A stretch of 64,000 nucleotides of DNA from Burkholderiales bacterium 70-64 (GTDB taxonomy: Bacteria; Pseudomonadota; Gammaproteobacteria; Burkholderiales; Burkholderiaceae_E): positions 1 to 64,000 of the forward strand of contig MKUQ01000029.1 in NCBI GenBank assembly GCA_001898645.1. Reading direction: 5' to 3'. The notes below the pieces were generated by a model. It was not told the DNA's origin. It did not search any database and worked only from the letters and a program-made list of their open reading frames with translations. A program made the position numbers and the translations under genes. Shown in pieces: positions 38,240 to 47,789 of this stretch (position 1 is the first letter of the stretch; every line of letters begins with the position of its first letter).

Positions 38240-38929
38240 ATGAAGCCGGCCCCGTTCGTCGTGCACCGCGGCATCGTGGCGCCGCTCGACCTGGCCAACG
38301 TCGACACCGACGCCATCTTCCCCAAGCAGTACGGCCGCTCGATTGCTGCCAGCGGCTTCGGCCCGGTGCTGTTCGACAACTGGCGCTACCTCGATCCGGG
38401 CGATCTCGACAGCGACCACTCGCTGCGCCGCGAGAACCCGGAGTTCCTGCTCAACCGCGAGCCCTACCGGCACGCGACGATCCTGCTGGCGCGCGAGAAT
38501 TTCGGCTGCGGCTCGAGCCGCGAGCACGCGGTGTGGGCGCTGCGCGACTTCGGCTTCCGTGCGCTCGTGGCGCCCGGCTTCGCCTCGATCTTCGCCGGCA
38601 ACGCACTGGCCAACGGGCTGCTGGCGATGGTGTTGCCGTCCGGCGACATCGACGTGCTGTTCGACTGGGCACGCACGCAGGCGCGTCCCGAGGCGACCAT
38701 CGATCTGCCTGCCCAGCAGCTCGCGGCCGGCGGGCGGCGCTACGGCTTCGACATCGATGCGCGTTCGAAGCAGGCGCTGCTCGAAGGCTGGGACGAGATC
38801 GAGCGGACGTTGTTGCGGCGTGACGCCATCGGCGCATTCGAGAGCCGACGGCTGTCGGAATTCCCTTGGCTCGCCGGACATCCGGACATACCCTTTTTCA
38901 GGTCAACCAATCAGCACGACGAACCGTAA
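38240..38929 (+). CDS. leuD: 3-isopropylmalate dehydratase small subunit
   Basis: Swivel-domain subunit of isopropylmalate isomerase (leucine synthesis), 229 residues. Signature ILLARENFGCGSSREHAVWA (about 75-94) and NVDTDAIFPKQYGRSI near the start. The large subunit leuC and leuB are not adjacent in this window; in most proteobacteria leuC and leuD are together, so this copy is either separated from its partner or a second copy used in a different pathway. It follows the 5'-nucleotidase closely and is probably co-transcribed. Confidence 0.93.
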   Translation: MKPAPFVVHRGIVAPLDLANVDTDAIFPKQYGRSIAASGFGPVLFDNWRYLDPGDLDSDHSLRRENPEFLLNREPYRHATILLARENFGCGSSREHAVWALRDFGFRALVAPGFASIFAGNALANGLLAMVLPSGDIDVLFDWARTQARPEATIDLPAQQLAAGGRRYGFDIDARSKQALLEGWDEIERTLLRRDAIGAFESRRLSEFPWLAGHPDIPFFRSTNQHDEP

Positions 38930-38934
38930 AGGGC

Positions 38935-38940
38935 TATAAA
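38935..38940 (+). promoter_or_regulatory. possible -10 element for prkA operon
   Basis: TATAAA sits just after the leuD stop, 100 bp upstream of the prkA ATG, in a locally AT-rich stretch. No good -35 hexamer is seen at 16-18 bp, and no sigma54 GG-N10-GC pair was found in this gap. Confidence 0.3.
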
Positions 38941-39039
38941 GAAGAAAACGTCAGGAGATCCGTACACGAGAGACGCAGCAAGGGACCGGGTGCAAGGCAA
39001 GTCCCGCAGCAGGCACGGTTCCGGCCGCAGGAGGTGAGC

Positions 39040-40962
39040 ATGTCGATTTTCACTCGCTACCAGAGTCGCTACGAGGCCGCGCAGGAAGAAGAGATATCGG
39101 TCCAGGACTACCTGGACCTGTGCAAGCACGACCGGTCGGCGTATGCCAGCGTCGCCGAGCGCATGCTGATGGCGATCGGTGAGCCCGAGCTGGTCGACAC
39201 GCGGCTCGACCCGCGCCGCTCGCGCATCTTCGCCAACAAGATGCTGCGCGTCTACCCGGCCTTCGCCGATTTCTACGGCATGGAAGAGGTGATCGAAAAC
39301 ATCGTCGCCTACTTCCGGCACGCGGCGCAGGGGCTGGAGGAGAAGAAGCAGATCCTCTACCTGCTCGGCCCGGTCGGCGGCGGCAAGAGCTCGCTGGCCG
39401 AGAAGCTCAAGCTGCTCATCGAGAAGGTGCCGTTCTACGCCATCAAGGACTCCCCGGTCTACGAATCGCCGCTCGGGCTGTTCCGGCCTGACGAGGATGG
39501 CCGCATCCTGGAAGAGGACTACGGCATCCCGGGGCGCTACCTGAGCGGCATCATGAGCCCGTGGGCGGTCAAGCGCCTGCACGAGTTCGGCGGCGACATC
39601 ACCCGCTTCCGGGTGGTCAAGCTGCGCCCGTCGGTGCTGTCGCAGATCGCGGTCTCCAAGACCGAGCCGGGCGACGAGAACAACCAGGACATCTCCTCGC
39701 TGGTGGGCAAGGTCGACATCCGCAAGCTGGAGACCTACTCCCAGGACGACCCCGACTGCTACAGCTACTCGGGCGGCCTGTGCCTGGCCAACCGCGGCAT
39801 CCTCGAGTTCGTCGAGATGTTCAAGGCACCGATCAAGGTGCTGCACCCGCTGCTCACCGCCACGCAGGAGGGCAACTACAAGGGTACCGAAGGGTTCGGC
39901 GCGATCCCCTTCGACGGCCTGATCCTGGCGCACTCCAACGAAGCGGAGTGGCTGTCGTTCCGCAACAACCGCAACAACGAGGCGTTCATCGACCGCATCT
40001 TCATCGTGAAGGTGCCGTATTCGCTGCGGGTCAGCGACGAGATGCACATCTACGAGAAGCTGCTCAAGAACTCCTCGCTCTCCCAGGCGCCGTGCGCGCC
40101 CGACACGCTGCGCATGATGGCCCAGTTCTCGGTGCTGTCGCGCCTGAAGGAGCCGGAGAACTCGTCGATCTACTCCAAGATGCGCATCTACGACGGCGAG
40201 AACCTCAAGGACACCGATCCCAAGGCCAAGAGCTACCAGGAGTACCGCGACTACGCCGGCGTCGACGAGGGCATGACCGGCCTGTCGACGCGCTTTGCGT
40301 TCAAGATCCTGTCGCGGGTGTTCAACTTCGACCATCGCGAGGTCGCGGCCAACCCGGTGCACCTGATGTACGTGCTCGAGCAGCAGATCGAGCAGGAGCA
40401 GTTCCCGCCGGAGGTGGAGGAGAAGTACCTGCGCGTCATCAAGGAGTACCTGTCGCCGCGCTACGCCGAGTTCATCGGCAAGGAGATCCAGACCGCCTAC
40501 CTCGAGAGCTACTCGGAGTACGGCCAGAACATCTTCGAGCGCTACGTCACCTACGCCGACTTCTGGATCCAGGACCAGGAATTCCGCGATCCGCACACCG
40601 GCGAGATCCTCGACCGCAAGGCACTGAACGACGAGCTGGAGAAGATCGAGAAGCCCGCCGGCATCTCCAACCCGAAGGACTTCCGTAACGAGGTGGTGAA
40701 CTTCGTGCTGCGCGCGCGCGCCTCGCAGGACGGCAAGAGCCCGTCGTGGACCAGCTACGAGAAGCTGCGCGCGGTGATCGAGAAGAAGATGTTCTCCAAC
40801 ACCGAGGAGCTGCTGCCGGTCATCTCGTTCAACGCCAAGGCGAGCGCCGACGACCAGAAGAAGCACAAGGACTTCGTCGACCGGATGATCGCCCGGGGCT
40901 ACACCGAGAAGCAGGTACGGCTGCTGTGCGAGTGGTACCTCCGGGTCCGGAAATCCTCCTGA
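39040..40962 (+). CDS. prkA: PrkA-type serine protein kinase
   Basis: A 640-residue AAA+/kinase protein (E. coli YeaG, about 644). N-terminal AAA core with Walker A LLGPVGGGKSSLAEK (about 109-123), sensor and NRGILEF motif, and C-terminal PrkA domain related to eukaryotic-type kinases. In E. coli it acts with YeaH in sustained nitrogen starvation and stress survival. CAGGAGGTGAGC immediately before ATG 39040 is a strong ribosome binding site. First gene of the prkA-yeaH-spoVR operon. Confidence 0.95.
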   Translation: MSIFTRYQSRYEAAQEEEISVQDYLDLCKHDRSAYASVAERMLMAIGEPELVDTRLDPRRSRIFANKMLRVYPAFADFYGMEEVIENIVAYFRHAAQGLEEKKQILYLLGPVGGGKSSLAEKLKLLIEKVPFYAIKDSPVYESPLGLFRPDEDGRILEEDYGIPGRYLSGIMSPWAVKRLHEFGGDITRFRVVKLRPSVLSQIAVSKTEPGDENNQDISSLVGKVDIRKLETYSQDDPDCYSYSGGLCLANRGILEFVEMFKAPIKVLHPLLTATQEGNYKGTEGFGAIPFDGLILAHSNEAEWLSFRNNRNNEAFIDRIFIVKVPYSLRVSDEMHIYEKLLKNSSLSQAPCAPDTLRMMAQFSVLSRLKEPENSSIYSKMRIYDGENLKDTDPKAKSYQEYRDYAGVDEGMTGLSTRFAFKILSRVFNFDHREVAANPVHLMYVLEQQIEQEQFPPEVEEKYLRVIKEYLSPRYAEFIGKEIQTAYLESYSEYGQNIFERYVTYADFWIQDQEFRDPHTGEILDRKALNDELEKIEKPAGISNPKDFRNEVVNFVLRARASQDGKSPSWTSYEKLRAVIEKKMFSNTEELLPVISFNAKASADDQKKHKDFVDRMIARGYTEKQVRLLCEWYLRVRKSS

Positions 40963-41008
40963 GGGGCGCAGCGCGCAAGGGCGGCCCGGGCGGGCGCTGA
41001 GGCAGGGC

Positions 41009-42289
41009 ATGCTACGCATCGTCGACCGCAGGTTCGACAGCCGCAACCGGAGCTCGGTCAACCGGGGTCGGTTCCTGCGCCGCTTCAAGAGCCAGATCCG
41101 CAAGGCGGTCAACGATGCACTGAACAAGCGCGGCATCCGCGACCTGGAGAACGGCGAGAAGATCGGCATCCCGGGGCGCGACATCGCCGAGCCGCAGTTC
41201 AGCCACGGCCGCGGCGGCGTGCGCGACTACGTCCATGCGGGCAACGACCGCTACGGCGCCGGCGACGAGGTCGATCGGCCGCCCGAGGGCGGCGGCGGCT
41301 CGGGTCGCGGCCGGGCGAGCAACGAGGGCGAGGGGCTCGACGAGTTCGCCTTCACCCTCACGCGCGAGGAGTTCCTCGACATCTTCTTCGACGACCTGGC
41401 GCTGCCCAACCTGGTCAAGCGCCAGCTGGCGCGCATCGAGCAGTACCGGCGCGTGCGCGCCGGCTATACGCAGAGCGGCGTCCCGACCAACATCAGCCTC
41501 ACGCGCACCATGCGCGGGGCCGCCGGCCGGCGCGTCGCAGCCGCCGGCCCCTACGGCCGCCGGCTGCGCGAGCTCGAGCAGGAGCTCGAGCGCCTGCTGC
41601 TGCAGTACCGGGAAACCGATCCCGAGGTCGTGCAGCTGCGCCTGGAGATCGCGCGCCTGAAGGCGAAGATCGAGGCGATCCCGTTCATCGACACCTTCGA
41701 CCTGCGCTACCGCAACCGCATCCGCATTCCGGAGCCGAGCACGCAGGCGGTGATGTTCTGCCTGATGGACGTCTCGGGCTCCATGGACGAGGAGCGCAAG
41801 AACATCGCCAAGCGCTTCTTCATGCTGCTGTACCTGTTCCTGAACCGCAACTACCAGCGCATCGACGTGGTGTTCATCCGCCACCATACGGTCGCCAGCG
41901 AGGTCGACGAGGACGAGTTCTTCGGCTCGCGCGAAACCGGCGGCACGGTGGTCTCGAGCGCGCTCGAGCTCATGCGCAAGATCATCGCCGAGCGCTACCT
42001 GTCGAGCCAGTGGAACATCTACGGCGCCCAGGCCTCCGACGGCGACAACTGGAACGACGATTCGCCGCTGTGCCGCGAACTGATCGAGGAGTCGATCCTG
42101 CCCCTGTGCCAGTACTTCGCGTACATCGAGATCACCGACGCCGAGCCGCAGAACCTGTGGCGCGAATACGAGAAGCTGCAGGCCGCCTGGCCCGACCGCT
42201 TCGCGATGCAGCGCATCGGCGGCCCGGCCGATATCTACCCGGTGTTCCGCGAGCTGTTCCGCAAGCGCAGCCACGCGGGCGTGGCATGA
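41009..42289 (+). CDS. yeaH: YeaH-like DUF444 protein (VWA-containing)
   Basis: A 426-residue DUF444 protein, the usual partner of PrkA. N-terminal basic part (VDRRFDSRNRSSVNRGRFLR), a Gly/Arg-rich segment (about 92-105), a coiled coil near 188-225 and a von Willebrand A-like domain with the metal-binding MDVSGSMDEERKN (about 253-265). The product may recruit substrates to PrkA; the biochemical role is not established. Its stop overlaps the spoVR start (ATGA). Confidence 0.92.
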   Translation: MLRIVDRRFDSRNRSSVNRGRFLRRFKSQIRKAVNDALNKRGIRDLENGEKIGIPGRDIAEPQFSHGRGGVRDYVHAGNDRYGAGDEVDRPPEGGGGSGRGRASNEGEGLDEFAFTLTREEFLDIFFDDLALPNLVKRQLARIEQYRRVRAGYTQSGVPTNISLTRTMRGAAGRRVAAAGPYGRRLRELEQELERLLLQYRETDPEVVQLRLEIARLKAKIEAIPFIDTFDLRYRNRIRIPEPSTQAVMFCLMDVSGSMDEERKNIAKRFFMLLYLFLNRNYQRIDVVFIRHHTVASEVDEDEFFGSRETGGTVVSSALELMRKIIAERYLSSQWNIYGAQASDGDNWNDDSPLCRELIEESILPLCQYFAYIEITDAEPQNLWREYEKLQAAWPDRFAMQRIGGPADIYPVFRELFRKRSHAGVA

Positions 42290-43821
42290 GCGACCAGGAC
42301 CAGAGCCAGGGCCGCATGTTGCCCGACGACGCGGAGTGGAGCTTCGATGCGATCGAGCTCTACGACGAGGCCATCGGCGAGGTGGCGCTGCGCTACGGGC
42401 TCGACGGCTACCCGCACCTGCTCGAGGTCATCACCGCCGAGCAGATGATGGACGCCTATGCCTCCAGCGGCATGCCCATCTATTACTACCACTGGTCGTT
42501 CGGCAAGCACTTCCTGGCCACCGAGAACCGCTACCGGCGCGGCCAGATGGGGCTGGCCTACGAGATCGTCATCAACTCCGACCCCTGCATCGCCTATCTG
42601 ATGGAGGAGAACACGCTGCCGATGCAGGCGCTGGTCATCGCCCACGCGGCCTATGGGCACAACTCGTTTTTCAAGGGCAACCACCTGTTCCGGCAGTGGA
42701 CCAGCGCCGATTCGATCATCGATTACCTGGTGTTCGCGCGCAACTACATCTCCGAATGCGAGGAGCGCCACGGCGAGGCCGCCGTCGAGCGGCTGCTCGA
42801 CGCCTGCCACGCGCTGGTCAACCTGGGCGTCGATCGCTACCAGCGCGCCCCGCGCCTGTCGCTGGAGAAGGAGCGCGTGCGCCAGGCCGAGCGCGCCGAG
42901 TACCTGCAGTCGCAGGTCAACGACCTGTGGCGCACCCTGCCGCCGCGGACGGAAGACGAGACCCCCGAGCCCGAGCGGCGCTTTCCCGAGGAACCCGAGG
43001 AGAACCTGCTCTACTTCATCGAGAAGAACGCGCCGCTGCTCGAGCCGTGGCAGCGGGAGGTGGTGCGCATCACCCGCAAGATCGGCCAGTACTTCTACCC
43101 GCAGCGGCAGACCCAGGTGATGAACGAGGGCTGGGCCACGTTCTGGCACTACACGCTGCTCAACACGCTCTACGACGAGGGGCGGCTGTCCGACGGCTTC
43201 ATGCTCGAGTTCCTGCACTCGCACACCAGCGTCGTGCACCAGCCGCCGTACAACAGCCCGTACTACTCGGGCATCAACCCCTATGCGCTCGGCTTCTCGA
43301 TGTGGCGCGATATCCGGCGCATCTGCGAGGCGCCGACCGAGGAGGACCGGGCCTGGTTCCCCGACATCGCGGGTTCCGACTGGCGCACGACGCTCGATTT
43401 CGCGATGCGCAACTTCAAGGACGAGAGCTTCGTTGCCCAGTTCCTGTCGCCGCGGTTGATGCGCGAGATGCGGCTGTTCGCGGTGCTCGACGACGACAGC
43501 CGCGAGAAGCTGCGCATCGACGCCATCCACGACGAGCACGGCTACCGGATGCTGCGCCAGCTGCTGTCGGACCAGTACAACTTGGGCAGCCGCGAGCCCG
43601 ACATCCAGGTCTGGAACGTCGATCTGCGCGGCGACCGCTCGATCACGCTGCGCCACTTCGTGCGCGACCGGCGCCCGCTGGCCTCCTCCTTCGAGGCGGT
43701 GCTCGACCACGTCGCCTACCTGTGGGGGTTCACCGTGAGGCTCGAGGGCCAGAACGTCGACGGCGAGGTCGAGCTGCTCGCCGAGCGCCGCGGCGCCCGG
43801 CGCCGGCGCGGCGACGGCTGA
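42286..43821 (+). CDS. ycgB: SpoVR family protein
   Basis: A 511-residue SpoVR/YcgB protein. Family signatures: MPIYYYHWSFGKHF (about 65-78), HAAYGHNSFFKGNHLF, the HExxH-like core MNEGWATFWHYTLLN and SYNPYALG-like GINPYALGFSMWRDI. Named after a Bacillus sporulation gene, but in Gram-negatives it is a sigmaS-linked stress gene of unknown activity. Overlaps yeaH by 4 bp, so prkA, yeaH and this gene form one operon. The last residues are Arg-rich. Confidence 0.93.
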   Translation: MSDQDQSQGRMLPDDAEWSFDAIELYDEAIGEVALRYGLDGYPHLLEVITAEQMMDAYASSGMPIYYYHWSFGKHFLATENRYRRGQMGLAYEIVINSDPCIAYLMEENTLPMQALVIAHAAYGHNSFFKGNHLFRQWTSADSIIDYLVFARNYISECEERHGEAAVERLLDACHALVNLGVDRYQRAPRLSLEKERVRQAERAEYLQSQVNDLWRTLPPRTEDETPEPERRFPEEPEENLLYFIEKNAPLLEPWQREVVRITRKIGQYFYPQRQTQVMNEGWATFWHYTLLNTLYDEGRLSDGFMLEFLHSHTSVVHQPPYNSPYYSGINPYALGFSMWRDIRRICEAPTEEDRAWFPDIAGSDWRTTLDFAMRNFKDESFVAQFLSPRLMREMRLFAVLDDDSREKLRIDAIHDEHGYRMLRQLLSDQYNLGSREPDIQVWNVDLRGDRSITLRHFVRDRRPLASSFEAVLDHVAYLWGFTVRLEGQNVDGEVELLAERRGARRRRGDG

Positions 43822-43945
43822 CGTCAAGTCCCTCCTACAGCGGCTGTCAAGATTTCCCGATGGGCGTGCCCGCGCCGCTGGCATAGATTGGCCGCGGACC
43901 GACGGGATTCCCGTCGCCGATCAATCAGCCGATGCGGGAGCGGAC

Positions 43946-45196
43946 ATGACCAGTCGTTTCAGCCGGCGCAGCGTGCTGCAGACGGGCCTCGCGCTCGGCG
44001 CGGCGCCGCTCGTCGCCCATCCCATCCTTTCCTATGGCCAGGGCGAGACGCCGATCAAGATAGGCATGCACGATCCGCTCACCGGCACCTATGCCGCCGA
44101 GGGCGACAGCGAGGTGCGCGGCGCGAAGATGGCGGTGGCCGAGATCAATGCCAAGGGCGGCGTCATCGGGCGCAAGATCGAGCTGGTCGTCGAGGACGAC
44201 AACGCCAACGCGGGCCTCGCGGCCCAGAAGGCCCACAAGATGATCGAGAAGGACGGCTGCGCCATGCTGATGGGCGCGGTGTCCTCGGCTACCGCGCTGT
44301 CGGTGAGCCAGGTGGCGAACCAGAAGGGCGTGGTGTACATGGTCACCGGCGGGCACACCGACCCGGTGACCGGCAGCGAGTGCCACTGGACGACGTTTCG
44401 CATCTGCACCACCACCTACATGCTGGCGGCAGGCCTGGTCAACACCCTGGCCAGCAAGTTCGGCAAGAAGTGGTACTTCATCACTCCGGACTACGCCTTC
44501 GGCCACACGTTCCAGGCCGCCTACGCGAAGATCCTCAAGAGCCTGGGCGGCACCGTGCTCGGCAACTCGCTCTCTCCGCTGGGCACCACCGACTTCTCCT
44601 CCTACCTGATCAAGGCCCAGTCGACCAACCCCGAGGTGCTCATCCTGCTCGTCGACGGGCAGGATCTGGTCAACTGCATGAAGCAGGCGGTGCAGTTCGG
44701 GCTGCAGAAGAAGATGCCGATCGGCGGCGGGCTCTCCGAGCTCGAAGTGCTCAACGCGCTGCCGCGCGAGGCGAGGCTCGGCTGGTGGACGCTCGAGTGG
44801 TACTGGAACCAGCCCGATACGCCGCACGTGAAGGAATGGGTGGCGAGCTACCGCAAGGCCTACCCCGACGGCAGCTACCCGAGTGCGCGCACCTGGTTCG
44901 GTTACGCCGGCACGCACGCCCTGGCGCTGGGCGCGGCGAAGGCCAGGAGCGTGGAGCCGGCCAAGCTGGCCCGCGCGCTCGAGGGGCTCGAGCTGCCGCC
45001 CGAGATCAAGCTGCAGCCCAACAAGGTGTACTTCCGGCCGCAGGACCACCAGCTGATGTCGAGCGAGTTCCCCGGCGAGATCATCGCCGACGGCAAGTAT
45101 CCCGACCTGTTCAAGGTGGCCGACATCGTGCCGGGCGACAAGACCTCGCTGCCGGTCGCCGAGACCGGCTGCAAGCTGGTCTATCCGAGCACCTGA
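43946..45196 (+). CDS. branched-chain amino acid/amide-type ABC substrate-binding protein
   Basis: A 416-residue periplasmic binding protein of the Leu/Ile/Val-binding (type I) fold. It has a twin-arginine style leader, SRRSVLQTGLALGAAPLVA (about 6-24), then the mature start IKIGMHDPLTGTYAAEGD. The ligand could be a branched-chain or aromatic amino acid, an amide or urea; no residue set decides this, and no urease or amidase genes are visible. First gene of a five-gene importer operon; the permease starts 3 bp after its stop. An upstream stem GACGGG/CCCGTC is near 43900. Confidence 0.9.
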   Translation: MTSRFSRRSVLQTGLALGAAPLVAHPILSYGQGETPIKIGMHDPLTGTYAAEGDSEVRGAKMAVAEINAKGGVIGRKIELVVEDDNANAGLAAQKAHKMIEKDGCAMLMGAVSSATALSVSQVANQKGVVYMVTGGHTDPVTGSECHWTTFRICTTTYMLAAGLVNTLASKFGKKWYFITPDYAFGHTFQAAYAKILKSLGGTVLGNSLSPLGTTDFSSYLIKAQSTNPEVLILLVDGQDLVNCMKQAVQFGLQKKMPIGGGLSELEVLNALPREARLGWWTLEWYWNQPDTPHVKEWVASYRKAYPDGSYPSARTWFGYAGTHALALGAAKARSVEPAKLARALEGLELPPEIKLQPNKVYFRPQDHQLMSSEFPGEIIADGKYPDLFKVADIVPGDKTSLPVAETGCKLVYPST

Positions 45197-45199
45197 CGC

Positions 45200-46069
45200 A
45201 TGGAGCTGCTGCTGTTCAATGCGTTCAACGGCCTGATCCAGGGAGTCTTCTACGCGCTGATGGCGCTCGGGCTGGCGTTGATCCTGAGCCTGAACTCGGT
45301 GATCAACATGGCGCACGGCGGCTTCCTGGTCATCGGCGCCTACCTGGCCTATACGCTGGCGCCCTACCTCGGCTTCTGGGGGGCGCTGGTGGTCGGTCCG
45401 CTGTGTGCAGCGGCGATCGGGCTGGCGGTCGAGCGCGTCCTGGTGCGGCCGCTGTACAAGCGCAGCGATCCGCTCTACACGCTGCTGCTCACCTTCGGGC
45501 TGGCGCTGGTCATCGAGGACATGACGCGGCGCATCTGGGGGCCGCAGGGCCTGCCTTTCGCGGTCCCCGACCTGCTCAATACCTCGGTGAGCCCGGTGTT
45601 GTTCTTCGTCACGGGATACCGCGTGCTGGTGGTGGCGATCACGGTGCTGGCCGCGCTCGGCCTGTACCTGGTGCTGCGGCGCACCCGGCTGGGCATCCGC
45701 ATCCGCGCCGGCACGCTCGACCTGGAGACGGTCTCGGCGCTGGGCGTCAACATCTACCGCCTGCGGGCGCTGAACTTCGCGCTCGGCTGCCTGCTGGCGG
45801 GCCTGGCCGGGGTGCTGGCCGCCGGCATCCTCGGGCTCACCCCGCCGATGGGCAACAGCCTGATCATGCCCAGCTTCGTGGCCATCATCGTGGGCGGCGT
45901 CGGCAGCCTGCTCGGCAGCGTGCTGGGCGGGTTGATCATCGGCGTGGCCGCGGGCGTGACCACCACCTACTACCCGGCCGCCAGCGAAGCGGTGATCTAC
46001 CTGATCATGCTGATCGTGCTGGTGATCCGCCCGCGCGGGCTGCTCGGGCAGGAAGGGTTGTTCGAATGA
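45200..46069 (+). CDS. livH: ABC importer permease (LivH type)
   Basis: A 289-residue inner-membrane permease with about 8 membrane segments: LNSVINMAHGGFLVIGAYLA, the conserved GL..ERVLVRPLYKR and the C-terminal VGGVGSLLGSVLGGLIIG. Second gene of the importer; its stop overlaps the start of the next permease (ATGA). Confidence 0.92.
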   Translation: MELLLFNAFNGLIQGVFYALMALGLALILSLNSVINMAHGGFLVIGAYLAYTLAPYLGFWGALVVGPLCAAAIGLAVERVLVRPLYKRSDPLYTLLLTFGLALVIEDMTRRIWGPQGLPFAVPDLLNTSVSPVLFFVTGYRVLVVAITVLAALGLYLVLRRTRLGIRIRAGTLDLETVSALGVNIYRLRALNFALGCLLAGLAGVLAAGILGLTPPMGNSLIMPSFVAIIVGGVGSLLGSVLGGLIIGVAAGVTTTYYPAASEAVIYLIMLIVLVIRPRGLLGQEGLFE

Positions 46070-47010
46070 GCTGGCGCACGGCCGGTGCGGTCGTGTTCTG
46101 GGCGGCGCTGCTGGCCGCGCCGCTATGGCTGCCCGGGGTGGGAGGCTATACCGCGCTGGGCACCAAGATCCTCGTCTACGGCATCGCGGCGCTGGCGCTC
46201 AACCTGTTCCTCGGCTTCACCGGCGGCCTGTCGTTCGGCCACGCGGCGTGGTTCGGGCTGGGCGCCTACGGCGCGGGGATGACGCTGAAGTACCTGCTGC
46301 CCTCCACGCCGCTGGCGATCCTCGTCGGCACGCTGGTCGGCGGCCTGGCGGCCACGCTGCTCGGCCCGTTCGTGATGCGCCGGCGCGGCATCTACCTCGC
46401 CATGATCACCATCGCCATCGGGCAGCTGTTCTATTTCGTCGCGGTGCGCTGGAACAACGTCACCGGCGGGGAGGACGGCCTGGCCGGTTTCCAGCGCATG
46501 CCGGTGGGATTCGGCGGCTGGAGCTTCGATCTGCGCGACGAGACGAAGTACTACTACCTGGTGCTGGCGTGCTTCGCCGTCGCGGTGGCCGTCCTGCGCG
46601 CGCTGCTCGCTTCGCCGCTCGGGCACACCTGGGTGGCGATCCGCGACAACGCGCGCCGCGCACGCTTCCTCGGCCTGCGCACCGACCTCTACGTCTGGGC
46701 GGCGTTCGCCGTCTCGGGCACGCTCACCGCCCTCGCCGGCACGCTCAACGCGCTGCTGTTCAACTTCACCTCACCGCAGGACCTGCACTGGATCCTCTCG
46801 GGCAACTTCGTGATCATGATCGTGCTCGGCGGCATGCGCAGCTTCTGGGGTCCGCTGGTCGGCGTGGTCATCTTCGTGGTGGCGCAGGACTATCTCTCGA
46901 GCCTCACCGACAACTGGATGACCCTGATCGGGCTGCTGTTCGTGCTGATCGTGCTGCTGTTCCCCAAGGGCATCCTCGGCATGCTGGTGCAGCGGGGGCG
47001 CGCGACATGA
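46066..47010 (+). CDS. livM: ABC importer permease (LivM type)
   Basis: A 314-residue permease with about 9-10 membrane segments. Typical LivM motifs: LNLFLGFTGGLSFGHAAWFG, RRRGIYLAMITIAIGQLFY, WVAIRDNARRARFLGL and GGMRSFWGPLVGVV. Forms a heterodimer with the product of the preceding gene. Overlaps both neighbours by 4 bp. Confidence 0.92.
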   Translation: MSWRTAGAVVFWAALLAAPLWLPGVGGYTALGTKILVYGIAALALNLFLGFTGGLSFGHAAWFGLGAYGAGMTLKYLLPSTPLAILVGTLVGGLAATLLGPFVMRRRGIYLAMITIAIGQLFYFVAVRWNNVTGGEDGLAGFQRMPVGFGGWSFDLRDETKYYYLVLACFAVAVAVLRALLASPLGHTWVAIRDNARRARFLGLRTDLYVWAAFAVSGTLTALAGTLNALLFNFTSPQDLHWILSGNFVIMIVLGGMRSFWGPLVGVVIFVVAQDYLSSLTDNWMTLIGLLFVLIVLLFPKGILGMLVQRGRAT

Positions 47011-47789
47011 ACGCTCCGCTGCTGCGCCTGGACGGCGTGAGCCGGAACTTCGGCAAGCTGCAGGCGGTGCGGGACGTCTCGTTCGCCATGAGCGAAGGCG
47101 AGCTGCGCGCGGTGATCGGCCCCAACGGCGCCGGCAAGACGACGTTCTTCAACCTGATCACCGGCTTCTTCCCGCCGAGCGCGGGCGAGATCTGGTTCGA
47201 CGGCGAGAGCATCCGCGAGCGCTCGGTGGTGTACCGCGTGCGGCGCGGGATCGTGCGCACGTTCCAGATCACCGAGGTCTTCCCGGAGCTCAGCGTCTTC
47301 GAGAACGTGCGCATCGGGGTGGAGACCGCGGCCGGGGTCAACGGCCGTCCCTGGCTGCCGCGGGCGGCGCGCGCCCGGCTGGCGCGCCGCGTCGACGAGC
47401 TGATGGACACGGTCGATCTGTCCGGCAAGGCCGAGCGCGTGGTGGGCGAGCTCGCCCACGGCGACCAGCGCGTGGTCGAGATCGCGCTGGCGCTGGCGAT
47501 GAACCCGCGCCTGCTGCTGCTCGACGAGCCCACCGCGGGCATGGGCGATGCCGAAACCGATCACATGGTGGGGCTGGTGCGCCGGCTGCATGCCGAGCGC
47601 AGCCTGTCGATCCTGTTCATCGAGCACGACATGAGCATCGTGTTCGACATCGCGCAGCGCATCACCGTGCTCGACCAGGGACGCCTGCTCGCCGAGGGCA
47701 CCCCGGCCGAGATCTCGGCCGACGAACGGGTGCGCACCGCCTATCTCGGCGACGGCGCGGCGGCGATGCGCGAGGAGGCCGGCGCATGA
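47007..47789 (+). CDS. livG: ABC importer ATPase (LivG type)
   Basis: A 260-residue ABC ATPase. Walker A GPNGAGKTTFFN (about 38-49), Walker [17 protein letters not shown]-loop IEHDMSIVF. The signature reads ELAHGDQRVVEIA rather than LSxGQ, a variant usual in the UrtD/LivG group. Pairs with the LivF-type ATPase encoded next. Confidence 0.93.
   Translation: MNAPLLRLDGVSRNFGKLQAVRDVSFAMSEGELRAVIGPNGAGKTTFFNLITGFFPPSAGEIWFDGESIRERSVVYRVRRGIVRTFQITEVFPELSVFENVRIGVETAAGVNGRPWLPRAARARLARRVDELMDTVDLSGKAERVVGELAHGDQRVVEIALALAMNPRLLLLDEPTAGMGDAETDHMVGLVRRLHAERSLSILFIEHDMSIVFDIAQRITVLDQGRLLAEGTPAEISADERVRTAYLGDGAAAMREEAGA

Noticed and set aside
43880..43900. A sigma54 promoter (TGGCATAGATTGGC) upstream of the ABC importer
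   Set aside because: The distance between GG and GC is 9 instead of 10 bp, and the other consensus bases do not fit.
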